This document shows positions 24,301-32,487 of a DNA stretch of 41,335 bases, in pieces (positions within the stretch are counted from its first letter, which is position 1; each line of letters begins with the position of its first letter). The stretch comes from an uncultured Planctomycetota bacterium (GTDB lineage Bacteria > Planctomycetota > Planctomycetia > Pirellulales > Thermoguttaceae): assembly GCA_902770245.1 (NCBI GenBank), contig CACXSS010000003.1, positions 1 through 41,335 on the forward strand, read 5' to 3'. Below the pieces are notes generated by a model. That model did not search any database and had not been told where the DNA came from. It saw only the letters and a list, made by a program, of their open reading frames with translations. A program made the translations under genes and the position numbers.

Positions 24301-26257
24301 ACAGAATCGTCCATGTAACAATGTCTCCCTCATCCGGGTCAGACGCGCGCAAATACAGTGTGAACTGTTCGTTTTCAAACGCCTCAGCAACTCCGTTGGT
24401 CAGCAGGCACGCAGCGCCGTTTTCCCAGCTTGGAGTAGAAAACAGCGGATCCAGAATCGTTGGCGCGCTGGGGTCGTCTGAAGAAACGACGGTAATCGTC
24501 AAGTCGTCCAGAGCGTCGCTTTCCAGCCGTTTACCGGTAATTTGAGTATTGCCAACGGAAACGTCCGTTGTCAAAACCTGTTTGACAGAAAAATCGTACG
24601 TTCCGTAATTGAGAGTAATGTCAGAAATCATCGAAACTGTAACGGTTCCATTTGTATTGACGCACTGCGCCGACCCAATAAGGGTTTCTTCGCCGTTGAT
24701 TGTCGTCCAGACTTCGACGGTCATGCCTTTTGCCGCGCCTGTTACATTAAACTGCAAACCGGATCGTTTGCTGGTTTCGTTTCCAGACTCCCCGGGACCG
24801 TAGCTGGACGGGTTGAGCGTCAGCCCCGTCGGTTTGGACGGCAAAATGTAAACGGGCGTCATCTGGGAATCGCCATAGTTCCAGTCGGCATCCTCTGTCC
24901 CGGACGCGACGACTGTATACCAGTTGTATACGCCGGGTTCCAGATAGGCGTGAGTAGACTGGTTTTGAGTGTAAATCTCGTAGTATCCGGTAGACGAATC
25001 AAATGAATAGCAATAGCTTAACAGTTCTGACGAGCCTTGTTTATACAACCCCATCCAGTAGTAGATTGGATCGGAGTCAATGTCTTTGGCGTTAACCAGC
25101 CCATTGACGTACGCTGCCGGCTGCCCGGATTGAGACAGCGGAATGACAATTTCCTTCGCGTTGAAATCGGTAATAAACGGTTTGGAGTTGGTCGAATCCG
25201 CTTTGGAAATATTGACTTTGACCCGGAGCGGTTCCGATTCGTTCCCCTGAGAATCGACAGCAGTAACGGTCATGTACGTTGTATACGCTTCGTTAGTCGT
25301 TACTTTCAGATTCGATTTGAGCGTAACCGTCGCCCCAACAGACGTTGTACCGTTGTTGGCGATTGCGTAGGCGTTCCCTTCGACAATTTCTGCATTGACG
25401 ATTGTAATTGGAGTTTTGGGCCAATCGCTGTACTGATACTGTTGTCCGTTAATTGTAACAACATGAGTCCCGGTTTCAACGGAGCTTATAGCGTCGAGGA
25501 CGTCGTAACCGGAAACCAGTTTTCCGAAAATGGACAAATCGGAATTCAAGCTGATTTGTTTTCCGTCGGTGATATAAAACTGAGCGGTGTTCGTGTCGTT
25601 CCCGGCGAGGTTCACCGATGCCGGAATAAATCCTATCAGCCCTCTGGTTGTGTGCTGAAGCGACGCGTTGAAGTTGTCGTCTATGGATGAGTATTCCTCT
25701 GCAATATATTCATTGGAAGCGCTGAACGAACCGCCATAGATCAGAGCGCCGTTTTTGACGTAGTCAATGAGCGTCTGATTGTAAAAGCCATCGTTAGTTG
25801 CTTCGATCGCTCTGGCAACGGAATCCGGCGCCTCGTTGGGAAACAGTTCAAAGACCATCGTTCCCGACTGAGAACGTCCTTGAGCGTTTGTCCACGTTAC
25901 TGTCATTTTCAAATACGGATTGCTCTGGGCGGTTATATCCGTTCTTTTTCCGGCTGAAACAGCGGCGCTGAGAAAGCTTGTATTGTCTGGAGTTATGCGA
26001 AAATAGACGTTGTCCCCGTCGGCGTCTGTCGCGGTAAGCGGAATTTGATACGTCGCCCCGGAAGTAATGTCAACCGAATAACAGCCTGCCTGCTGGTCAT
26101 AATCAAGCGCCGACAAATTCAAAATCGGAGCTGCGTCCAGCAATGCGCGTTCCTCCAGCGCTTCAAACTGTATGCGGCGACCCTTCTTATCGGCTCGGCT
26201 TGGTTTCCGGTTTGTCATTCCCAAAATTTTGCCCCATTTGGAAAGAAACTGTTTCAT
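21326..26257 (-). CDS. Giant secreted LEPR-XLL protein with degenerate cyclophilin domain and cadherin/Ig-like repeats
   Basis: The 1643-residue protein carries a basic N-terminus and the planctomycete LEPR-XLL-type motif (FEALEERALLDAAP, about 31-44), associated with export of large surface proteins. A beta-rich segment is followed by a cyclophilin-type peptidyl-prolyl isomerase domain (about 133-263; MVFELFPNEAPDSVARA, AQFYITDGK, IFGKLVSGYDVLDAI). The residues aligned with the catalytic Arg55/Phe60/Gln63 of cyclophilin A (FHRVIPGFMIQGG) are Tyr, Ala and Tyr (IDYVKNGALIYGG), so activity is doubtful. From about residue 300 onward are many cadherin/Ig-like repeats with the WTPTEAQGG and ATDADGD signatures, consistent with calcium binding and adhesion. 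The Lys/Gln-rich C-terminus has no dockerin or PEP-CTERM. Confidence 0.88.
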   Translation of the reverse strand: MKQFLSKWGKILGMTNRKPSRADKKGRRIQFEALEERALLDAAPILNLSALDYDQQAGCYSVDITSGATYQIPLTATDADGDNVYFRITPDNTSFLSAAVSAGKRTDITAQSNPYLKMTVTWTNAQGRSQSGTMVFELFPNEAPDSVARAIEATNDGFYNQTLIDYVKNGALIYGGSFSASNEYIAEEYSSIDDNFNASLQHTTRGLIGFIPASVNLAGNDTNTAQFYITDGKQISLNSDLSIFGKLVSGYDVLDAISSVETGTHVVTINGQQYQYSDWPKTPITIVNAEIVEGNAYAIANNGTTSVGATVTLKSNLKVTTNEAYTTYMTVTAVDSQGNESEPLRVKVNISKADSTNSKPFITDFNAKEIVIPLSQSGQPAAYVNGLVNAKDIDSDPIYYWMGLYKQGSSELLSYCYSFDSSTGYYEIYTQNQSTHAYLEPGVYNWYTVVASGTEDADWNYGDSQMTPVYILPSKPTGLTLNPSSYGPGESGNETSKRSGLQFNVTGAAKGMTVEVWTTINGEETLIGSAQCVNTNGTVTVSMISDITLNYGTYDFSVKQVLTTDVSVGNTQITGKRLESDALDDLTITVVSSDDPSAPTILDPLFSTPSWENGAACLLTNGVAEAFENEQFTLYLRASDPDEGDIVTWTILYAPESIADQLTLSETDANGGAVLTWTPGEECGGNQYSLILCASDGRGKFSTIEVAIEVNETQDNPIFYPTNSQAGTAGQWIMFSVKAYDPDPTNSQITIYPSSVPAGFDASTLRGRSKLIYSDDGSEYLYTQYEVVLKLPQGAIVGDSAAFTFTALKTVAGQTLTSTQNVNIYVISQDAWEDAVSGAPTLEFVAGSGLDPDDVYITNNNNSNTVTTLSFLGQNLTPGKPVCLFSDNNVIGIESDVVVPSRVVTSTYGWTLTDGVHHVTIAQPQQATVQTEDGAVVVDVMGEMSNALTIDVDTVAPVLADELSNNVMTEGVLFTSTASATDDHDVRYSLVDAPNGMTINAVTGVIRWTPDFNAGVPASITVKATDAAGNFAQKSYAVTVTEGPSIVVEDQTIYELEPWTYELDVENVTQIELVSAPDGMTLNAPQSAGGKWFLAWTPTEAQGGGNSYTVKLKVSADQSASRTASFKITVKEVNQLPVITPIDNQTVKEGETLTLNVSATDSDVPAQRLTWSLTNAPDGMTITPGSVNGQATISWTPTEEQGGNSYTVTVTVSDGVGSVSQDVVFTAEEADNAPVFDEPTMPVVFSRKPGTITPFNPVSIDFNAVDPDAPPAGITYSLVGNAVSGAAINPSTGEFSWTPDVNTAPGDYTFTVRATENSDQAVYSDYSFTLTVVEPIQINDLAPVDVTEGSTVTVTPTTNADNVSWRRLTWSLSDDAPAGVKINASTGKITWTPTEAQGGQEYTFTVCVADEASSDSTTLTVSVTEIDNPPKFVRPANSGTNVVYPGAKLTVSFQAIDPDNSADSIAYTLVDAPWGVNLDATTGLVSWSIPYIYPSGVYNIVVRATEITRVNGVDSAGLYTDYTLRVAVASNIPQPPNYQNTPYFQDRFAIPDELAADLATHNAQNNVAAASAASADRVYGSYDTIFGIQFSGSHSLGEIKQEEKAEDKEPEAPAPEPAQHDILLTPQKKTQLNSTSDKYKKRQ

Positions 26258-26589
26258 AACGATTTTACTGATAGCTAATTATTAACAACGGAGAATCAGC
26301 TGTCGAGAGTCGGGACAGAGTCCTGCTCCTCCATTTCTAAACTCCTGACGCTCTATTTCACTGCGTCTAACATCGGTATATAATATTAATTCTCTTAATT
26401 TAGAGGTCGACAATTCAAATTAGTTCCCCCATGTTCTCTATAATATACACGATATTATTAATAAAAGCAGAAAATTCATACATTTACCGCTGCCGCCCTA
26501 TTGTCAATAACTGATATAATCGTTATAATAGAAATAATTGTATAGTAAAGACTTACCAAGGAAACGGAAAACAGGAATTTAAAAGGCAA
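26258..26589. other. Divergent promoter gap between the giant adhesin and comEC
   Basis: This 332-bp AT-rich gap has a strong plus-strand promoter for comEC. For the minus-strand gene, a weak candidate TTGTTA-15-TAAAAT ends 4 nt before the ATG, and other AT-rich -10-like motifs lie further upstream. No gene is seen. Confidence 0.55.
26501..26529 (+). promoter_or_regulatory. Promoter of comEC
   Basis: TTGTCA (26501-26506), a 17-bp spacer and TATAAT (26524-26529) are near-consensus sigma-70. A second TATAAT lies at 26515-26520, inside the spacer. The predicted leader to the GTG start is about 54 nt. Confidence 0.7.
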
Positions 26590-29226
26590 GTGCGGGAAAC
26601 GAGCAACGACCAACGCTTTCAATCGACGGGAACGGATTTTGACGCTCCCGGGTGGGAGGCGTTTGCCAACGTCTCGCCGGACGAGCGCCGCACAACGCGC
26701 CAAACAAACTGGGTTTGGACGCCGCCGAAGACAGAATCGGTTCCCTTTTCCTACATGCCATCAGCGCTTGTTTTGACCTTTTTGACAGCTGGAACGATTC
26801 TTGACCATTTCGTTTTCAACTGGTCGTGGCGGATTTGGCTCAACGTTGGACTGACGTCAATGCTGTTTTGGTTCGGCTCAACGATACTCAATCAGACGCG
26901 CCGCCGTTTAGCCGGATCGTTTTTGATATCCGCCGTTCTCATCGCACTTGGCGGTCTGTGGCACAACTGTGTCTGGAACGTCTATCCACAGGTTGACATG
27001 TTCTCCCGCTGTTCGCTCAAACCCTGTTCATGCGTCATGCGGGGAACCATTCTTGACGCGCCTCGGCGAACGCGTTCTCCGCAAGGTTTTTCTCCGATTC
27101 CGGAATACGACAAAACCGTCTTTACCGTTCAGGCGAACAGCGTCCGTTCCGGTCAGACGTGGACGCCGGCGGACGGAAAAGTTCGAGTTTCCGTAACAGG
27201 GCATCTGAACGGCTTCGAAGCGGGAGACGAGATAGAACTTGTCGGCTCGTGCAGCCTGCCCAACGACGATTCTACCGGTCGATTCAATTACCGGGACTTT
27301 CTCCGCAGCCGCCGCATTTTGACCGTTATGACGGTTCGCAGCCCGGACGGAGCGACCCAGCCCTTTCAGGAACGTCACACGTCCTTTCGAGGCTGGATTG
27401 GCTCATGCCAGCGCAAAGCGCAAGAAGGACTGGAAAAACGGTTTACCATATCGCGTCAAGCGCGTCTGGCGTCCGCCTTTTTACTCGGAAACAGAAACGA
27501 CCTGCCGGAAGGCGTGGTCGAACAGTTTCAGGAAACGGGGACAATTCACGTGTTAATCGTTTCCGGGCTTCACGTTGGAATTTTGACGACGCTGCTGCAC
27601 TTTGCGCTGAGTTTTGCGCCGCTGTCGCGCAAAGTTCGATATTTAATCCTCTGCGGAATGATTCTGTTTTACATTCTGCTTACCGGCGCTCAGCCTCCGG
27701 CGATTCGAGCAGGCGTTTTGTGCCTGACGGCAACCGCAGCGCTTGCGTTCAATCAGAGACCGCTGTCCTTTAACGTCCTTGCATTGTCAGGGATAATCGT
27801 TTTGATTCTTAATCCATCGTCAGTGTTTCAAACAGGAACCCAGCTGTCGTTTTTAACCGTCGGCGCGATAATTGCATTGGCGCCGACTGCCGAGAAAATC
27901 GCCTGTTACATTCTTCCTGTCAGGAATGAGAAAACCGTTGAAATTGAACAGCGTCAGCCAGGAAGAACTCGAAAAGCCGTTTACAAAATACTTTATGGTT
28001 TAATTTTGAGTTTTATGCTTTTGGGTGTAATCGCGCCTCTGATTGCCACCCGGTTTCACGTTCTGTCGCTCTTTTCCATTTTGCTTAATCTGGTTTTAAG
28101 CGTCCCGATTTTCATTTCCATCATGACGGGAATGATTGCCATGCTGCTCAGCCCCTTTGATTCCTTTTTCCTGTTCGACTTTATCGCCAACGTCAGCGCG
28201 AAAATCTGCCAGAGTTCGCTCTGGTCAATGGACTACGTCGTTCAAACCGTTCATTCCTGGCGCTGGTCGAGATTTTGGGTTACCGGTCTGAGCGAACCAA
28301 TGTTAATCGCGTTTTACGTAATCCTCTTTGTGTGGGCGTTTAGCCGATGGAGCCGCGCCAACAGCTTAAAAATGGCGTCGATTCTGGCGTGTTGGCTGGC
28401 GATTATTTCGTTCAGTCCAATTTACGCTTCTCTGACGCGACCAGAGCAGATGAACGTAGAATTTATCAACGTCGAACACGGTCTGTGTACGCTCATTCGT
28501 CTGCCGGACGGGAAAAATCTTCTCTACGACGCCGGCAAAATGACAAGCCCGGAACGAGGCGTGGAGTCCGTTTGCGATTATCTCTGGAAACAGGGAATAA
28601 CGAAGATTCACGGCGTTATTCTCTCCCATTCAGACGCTGACCATTACAACATGCTCCCGACGCTTTCCGAACGTTTTGCCATCGACACAATATACGTTTC
28701 GGAAATGATGTTTGACGATACGGACAACGAAACGCTTGAAAAGTTCAAGTATTATCTGGAAAAGGCGAACGTCAAAGCGCATATTGTTTATCGCGGAGAC
28801 AGACTGGGGAATTCAAAACAGTACAAAATAGAATTCTTGCATCCCGGTCCGGGCGGGGTTCTGGATTTGCTCAGCCCTGAAAACGCCAATAGTCTGGTGG
28901 TTGAACTGGAATACGCCGGACGCCATATTTTGCTCACCGGCGACCTCGTCGGAAACGGCGTCCGAGAGATTTCCATGGAAGAATCGCCCGGCTACGACGT
29001 CGTTCAGGCGCCGCACCACGGTTCCTATCTGAGTCTCACGCCAGATTTTATTCAATGGCTCAACGCCCGGTACGCCGTTTTTTCCGAGTCCAGAACTTAC
29101 GCTCAAAAGCAGGGGCGAACCATGTTCGAGCAGGCGGGCGTTCGCGTTTTCCATACCGGTCAGGACGGCTCTGCCAGATTCGCTGTCTTTCCAAACGGGG
29201 AATTGTCGTACTGCGTCGGAGAGTAA
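26590..29226 (+). CDS. comEC: ComEC/Rec2-family DNA uptake channel
   Basis: ComEC is the inner-membrane channel that brings single-stranded DNA into the cell during transformation. The 878 residues follow the family plan: N-terminal cytoplasmic segment and TM helices (from about 57), an OB-fold DUF4131-like domain (about 145-255), the Competence domain with many TM helices (about 285-615; the signature QETGTIHVLIVSGLHVGIL is present), and a C-terminal metallo-beta-lactamase domain (about 615-870) with HSDADH (H680, D682, D684), LLTGDL and APHHGSYLS. The start is GTG with a weak AAAAGG just upstream; an ATG at residue 56 is less likely because the frame is well used before it. No other competence genes are adjacent, so a role in transformation is inferred from the family. 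Confidence 0.93.
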   Translation: MRETSNDQRFQSTGTDFDAPGWEAFANVSPDERRTTRQTNWVWTPPKTESVPFSYMPSALVLTFLTAGTILDHFVFNWSWRIWLNVGLTSMLFWFGSTILNQTRRRLAGSFLISAVLIALGGLWHNCVWNVYPQVDMFSRCSLKPCSCVMRGTILDAPRRTRSPQGFSPIPEYDKTVFTVQANSVRSGQTWTPADGKVRVSVTGHLNGFEAGDEIELVGSCSLPNDDSTGRFNYRDFLRSRRILTVMTVRSPDGATQPFQERHTSFRGWIGSCQRKAQEGLEKRFTISRQARLASAFLLGNRNDLPEGVVEQFQETGTIHVLIVSGLHVGILTTLLHFALSFAPLSRKVRYLILCGMILFYILLTGAQPPAIRAGVLCLTATAALAFNQRPLSFNVLALSGIIVLILNPSSVFQTGTQLSFLTVGAIIALAPTAEKIACYILPVRNEKTVEIEQRQPGRTRKAVYKILYGLILSFMLLGVIAPLIATRFHVLSLFSILLNLVLSVPIFISIMTGMIAMLLSPFDSFFLFDFIANVSAKICQSSLWSMDYVVQTVHSWRWSRFWVTGLSEPMLIAFYVILFVWAFSRWSRANSLKMASILACWLAIISFSPIYASLTRPEQMNVEFINVEHGLCTLIRLPDGKNLLYDAGKMTSPERGVESVCDYLWKQGITKIHGVILSHSDADHYNMLPTLSERFAIDTIYVSEMMFDDTDNETLEKFKYYLEKANVKAHIVYRGDRLGNSKQYKIEFLHPGPGGVLDLLSPENANSLVVELEYAGRHILLTGDLVGNGVREISMEESPGYDVVQAPHHGSYLSLTPDFIQWLNARYAVFSESRTYAQKQGRTMFEQAGVRVFHTGQDGSARFAVFPNGELSYCVGE

Positions 29227-29253
29227 ACAGTTGCAAATAACGCTAAAGCGTCA

Positions 29254-29281
29254 ACTCCTCACTCATCATTCCTCACTCCTA
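29254..29281. repeat. Heptanucleotide micro-array, 4 units of ACTCCTC type
   Basis: ACTCCTC, ACTCATC, ATTCCTC and ACTCCTA are exact 7-bp steps, followed by a degenerate ACTGTTT. The array starts 27 nt after the comEC stop. It lies in a 157-bp gap before the TPR gene. Confidence 0.75.
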
Positions 29282-29383
29282 ACTGTTTCCCCGCCCCTGT
29301 ACGAAACGTTCAAATTAGATATAATATATACTGTCCACTTGGAAAAGATATCAATAAACCCCGTTTAGAGTTTATCAATCGTT

Positions 29384-29686
29384 ATGACCAAAGAAGAATT
29401 ATACGACGAAGCGGTCGCCGTTTACGAAAGCGGCGACCTGGACGGCGCGATCGAGAAAATGAACGCACTGAGTCTGCAGTATCCAGACTACGCTCTGCCG
29501 CACACGGCTCTGAGCGTCTGGTATTTCAAACGCGGCAACAACGTGGAGTCGCTCGCTCACGCTAAAAAGACGGCTGAACTGGAACCAAACGACCCGTTCT
29601 CCTACGTTGCGCTGAGTCTGCTGGCTCAACGCGCCGGCGACCACGCTATCGCAGAGGCGGCTCTGTATAAATCTCAGTTTATGTAA
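29384..29686 (+). CDS. Small TPR-repeat protein
   Basis: The 100-residue cytoplasmic protein contains about 2.5 TPR units: LYDEAVAVYESGDLDGAIEK, LPHTALSVWYFKRGNNVESL and PFSYVALSLLAQRAGDHAIAE. TPRs mediate protein-protein contacts; no other domain is present. It precedes the NtrC-type regulator by 72 bp on the same strand, with a hairpin made of 7-bp repeats between them. It may be cotranscribed and act as an adaptor, but that is speculation. No strong Shine-Dalgarno is visible. Confidence 0.8.
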   Translation: MTKEELYDEAVAVYESGDLDGAIEKMNALSLQYPDYALPHTALSVWYFKRGNNVESLAHAKKTAELEPNDPFSYVALSLLAQRAGDHAIAEAALYKSQFM

Positions 29687-29694
29687 TCGAAAGA

Positions 29695-29737
29695 TTAGCT
29701 GCTAGCTTCTAGCTAGCAGCTAGGAGCTAGCAGCTTA
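29695..29737. repeat. Hairpin made of heptanucleotide units (TAGCTGC/TAGCAGC)
   Basis: The left arm is TTAGCTGC, TAGCTTC, TAGC (29695-29713); the right arm is GCTAGGAGCTAGCAGCTTA (29719-29737), which matches its reverse complement in 17 of 19 positions. The units step by 7 bp on both arms (TAGCTGC and TAGCTTC, then TAGCAGC, TAGGAGC and TAGCAGC). It lies 8 nt after the TPR gene stop and 21 nt before the regulator start. Confidence 0.85.
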
Positions 29738-29758
29738 ATAAGGGAATTTCAACCGAAA

Positions 29759-31270
29759 ATGAAAATACGCGTTCTTATTGTCGATAACGAACCGTCGCTG
29801 GCGGAAACCGTCGCAGAAGCCCTGCAGCGCAAAGGGTACGATTGTCAATGCGCCTTTAACGGCTCGGCGGGCTGCGAGGCCTTGGCGAAGAGCGAATTCG
29901 ACGTCGTCATTACAGACCTGGTCATGGAAGATATCGACGGATTCGGGATTCTCCGCAAGGCAAAAGAGCTTCAGCCCAACGCCAAAGTCATTATGATGAC
30001 CGGGCACGGCAGCATTCCCTCTGCCGTTGCCGCGATGGCGAACGGCGCGTATACGTATTTGCAAAAGCCGCTGGATCTTAAACAACTGCGGGAAACGGTC
30101 GACAAGGCGGCTGAAATCGCCGTTTTGAGAAACGAAAACCTCAATCTGCGCCAGCGGTTGGATAAAAAATTCGGGTTTGAGGGCATCGTCGGCTCCTCCG
30201 CCGCTATGCAAAAGGTTATCGAACGGCTCAAAAGAATCGCCCCGACAGACGCCACCGTCCTCATTCAGGGAGAAACCGGCACGGGTAAAGAGATGGTCGC
30301 GCAGTCGATACATCAAAATTCGCCCAGAAAGAACAAGCCGTTTGTTGGTCTCAACTGCGGCGCATTGAGCGAAAACATTCTCGAAAGCGAGCTGTTTGGA
30401 CACGTTCGCGGCGCGTTTACAGACGCCGTCTCCGACCGCGTCGGGAAGTTTGAGTACGCCGACGGCGGAACCCTCTTTCTGGACGAAGTGGGCGACATGC
30501 CAATGCAGACGCAAATCAAACTGCTCCGCGTTCTGGAAAGCAGCGAGATTACCAAAGTCGGGTCAAACAAACCGATTAAAGTCAACGTCCGGCTTCTGTC
30601 TGCAACCAACCGAAATCTGGAACAAGCCGTCGCAGAAGGAACGTTTCGAGCGGATTTGTATCATCGAATCAAAGTCGTTACCGTCAACCTGCCGCCGCTG
30701 AGAGAACGTCGGGAAGACATTCCCATGCTTGTCGACTTTTACGTTCGCATGTTCGCCCAGCGCAACAACAAGGAAATCAAGGCGATTTCCCCAGCTATCA
30801 GAAAACGCCTTCTCGGGTTCTCCTGGCCCGGCAACATCCGCCAGCTTCGCAACGTTATCGAAAGCATGATCGTTTTCGACATCGACGGAGTTCTCGATAC
30901 AGACGACGCCCCGGACGAACTGCTCGACGGCTTTGTCGTGCCGGATTCAACAGACGAAAAACTCATAGAACAGGAAAAAGCGCCGCTGCTGATTGGTTCG
31001 GAAACAGAGACGCCTGTTTTGGATTCGCAACAGCCAAATACAGCTCAATCCGAGTCCTCTGATAATATTATAGACGCTCAATTTGTTTCTGCGCCCGCCG
31101 CCGATGCCGACTCGCTTAAAGCTCTGGTCGGTCAGCCGCTGGAAGAAGTCGAAAAGAGGTTTATCGACCTGACGCTTAAAGCCGTTGGAGGCAACAGAGA
31201 AGAAGCGGCAAAAGCGCTCAATATAGGTCAAAGAACGCTCTACAGAAAGATTAAAGACTACGGTCTTTGA
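29759..31270 (+). CDS. NtrC-family sigma-54-dependent response regulator
   Basis: The 503-residue protein has an N-terminal receiver domain with phospho-acceptor D53 (VVITDLVMEDIDGF) and K103. The AAA+ ATPase domain (about 142-375) has Walker A GETGTGKE (171-178), GAFTDA at 218-223 and Walker B LFLDEVGD (239-246). A Ser/Gln/Glu-rich linker and a C-terminal Fis-type HTH (EEAAKALNIGQRTLYRKIKDYGL region, about 470-503) follow. It activates sigma-54 promoters by remodelling RNA polymerase. The sigma-54 contact loop is GAFTDA instead of the common GAFTGA. No histidine kinase is adjacent, so the sensor must be elsewhere. A bidirectional terminator follows. Confidence 0.95.
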   Translation: MKIRVLIVDNEPSLAETVAEALQRKGYDCQCAFNGSAGCEALAKSEFDVVITDLVMEDIDGFGILRKAKELQPNAKVIMMTGHGSIPSAVAAMANGAYTYLQKPLDLKQLRETVDKAAEIAVLRNENLNLRQRLDKKFGFEGIVGSSAAMQKVIERLKRIAPTDATVLIQGETGTGKEMVAQSIHQNSPRKNKPFVGLNCGALSENILESELFGHVRGAFTDAVSDRVGKFEYADGGTLFLDEVGDMPMQTQIKLLRVLESSEITKVGSNKPIKVNVRLLSATNRNLEQAVAEGTFRADLYHRIKVVTVNLPPLRERREDIPMLVDFYVRMFAQRNNKEIKAISPAIRKRLLGFSWPGNIRQLRNVIESMIVFDIDGVLDTDDAPDELLDGFVVPDSTDEKLIEQEKAPLLIGSETETPVLDSQQPNTAQSESSDNIIDAQFVSAPAADADSLKALVGQPLEEVEKRFIDLTLKAVGGNREEAAKALNIGQRTLYRKIKDYGL

Positions 31271-31304
31271 AATCTGTAATAATCAATATTAAAATGAATA
31301 ACGA

Positions 31305-31338
31305 AAACGCCTGATTCCTCTTTTGAAATCAGGCGTTT
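31305..31338. terminator. Bidirectional terminator
   Basis: AAACGCCTGATT (31305-31316) and AATCAGGCGTTT (31327-31338) form a 12-bp stem with a 10-nt loop. It sits between the convergent regulator gene (stop at 31270) and the 39-residue ORF (stop at 31344), with A/T runs at both outer ends. Confidence 0.85.
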
Positions 31339-31343
31339 GGATT

Positions 31344-31463
31344 TTATTGTTTGTCGTTCACAGGTTTCTCTTCTTTGCGAATCGGTTTGATCCACAAAAT
31401 TACAATTCCAGCCGCGCAAACGCCGACAATCGAAAGATAAATCACCAGCCATTTCCACAGCAT
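31344..31463 (-). CDS. 39-residue single-pass membrane protein
   Basis: An ATG at 31463 opens a 39-codon frame to TAA at 31344-31346: MLWKWLVIYLSIVGVCAAG and then a Lys/Glu-rich tail (WIKPIRKEEKPVNDKQ). One TM helix spans about residues 4-24, with a positively charged C-terminus. It starts 2 nt after the stop of the zinc-ribbon gene, so translational coupling is likely, and its end abuts the terminator at 31305-31338. The family is unknown. The combination of spacing, clean TM helix and terminator makes it a credible gene. Confidence 0.65.
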   Translation of the reverse strand: MLWKWLVIYLSIVGVCAAGIVILWIKPIRKEEKPVNDKQ

Positions 31464-31465
31464 TC

Positions 31466-31816
31466 TTAACTGATAGAGATTAAAATGTTCAACCTTTCAT
31501 ACTCAATTGCGTTAATGTTGGTATAGTAATAATAGTATCGATATCCCCAAATCGCAGCCAAAAGGATAAATACCGATGCAATCGCGCCCAGAAAAATCAT
31601 GACGCCCATTCTGCGATCCAACTCGGAAACGGCCTTCTCTTTGGACGAGACTTCATAAGGCTGAGCCTGAACAGGCAGCTGACGCATCGCGCCTAACGTT
31701 GGAAGGGTTATCGTTTTTTGACAGCCCGGACACGGAATCGACTCTCCCGCCGACGATTCAGCAATCGAAAACGTATGACCGCATTCCGGACAGGTAAACA
31801 ATCTGTTTTCTTGCAT
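31466..31816 (-). CDS. Zinc-ribbon membrane protein
   Basis: The 116-residue protein begins with a zinc ribbon: C9xxC12 (CPECGHTF) and C29xxC32 (CPGCQKTI), the MJ0042-like pattern common in planctomycetes. A linker (about 35-68) precedes a hydrophobic segment (about 70-96, GVMIFLGAIASVFILLAAIW), so the ribbon is cytoplasmic and tethered to the membrane. A Tyr-rich stretch (YRYYYYYTN) follows the TM. No function can be assigned. It is the first gene of a two-gene unit with the 39-residue protein. Confidence 0.8.
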   Translation of the reverse strand: MQENRLFTCPECGHTFSIAESSAGESIPCPGCQKTITLPTLGAMRQLPVQAQPYEVSSKEKAVSELDRRMGVMIFLGAIASVFILLAAIWGYRYYYYYTNINAIEYERLNILISIS

Positions 31817-32345
31817 TGTTATAACAAATGTGAATTCCAGGTTTTGATTTGACGTAAATCATTTTAAAGACGACGACATAACGTCAATAATATATAACGA
31901 CTATTCACGTCTTTCCTATCTAATATACTAAAAATTTTAATAAAGAAAAGAGAAAAACCGTAAAAAAGTAAAACAATTTTCGAAATCATTCGTAATAACT
32001 AAAAAGTTGGCGGTACAACCGCATGATTTGATTATCTGACAAGTCAATAGCTTTATCCTTAACATTAAACCGATTAAGTCGATTGTATTTATCAGAAATA
32101 TCAAAAATCAGTTAATTCATGCGGATTATTCGGGATTTTGCAATATCATAAACTCTAACGGAGCGTAAAAAAAGTAATCGAATATTTTGAAAATGACTAA
32201 AGTTAAAAATAATTATTTACACAAGTCAATACGATGATTTCACAAAAACAGTACCCTATATTTTCTACTCAACGCATTTTATCAATATGTAACATTTGTA
32301 TACCATATAAAATCAAAGTTTTTTTGGAAAAAATTAAAAAAATAC

Positions 32346-32373
32346 TTGTAATTCTTAGTCTTTTGATTATAAT
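32346..32373 (+). promoter_or_regulatory. Candidate promoter of rpoD
   Basis: TTGTAA (32346-32351), a 16-bp spacer and TATAAT (32368-32373) fit sigma-70. It would give a leader of about 180 nt that includes the hairpin at 32488-32523. The background is very AT-rich, so chance matches are possible. Confidence 0.4.
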
Positions 32374-32487
32374 AAACGATATTCGTGAAACACTTAACCG
32401 ACAAAGTTTGAATAATCGTAATCCTTTACTATTTTATAAAATGAAGGGCGCGAAATTTCAAACAAATGCTATGTTATAGTTGTTTTT

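Noticed and set aside
25037-25690. 217-residue open frame antisense to the adhesin gene
   Set aside because: A shadow frame caused by the regular codon use of the repeat protein; no start signal or known domain.
30410-30427. Inactive NtrC because of the GAFTDA loop
   Set aside because: Walker A, Walker B and phospho-acceptor residues are all intact, and natural loop variants exist, so loss of function cannot be concluded.
32234-32479. 81-residue open frame before rpoD
   Set aside because: Composition is that of random AT-rich DNA and it overlaps a predicted promoter; no ribosome binding site or domain.
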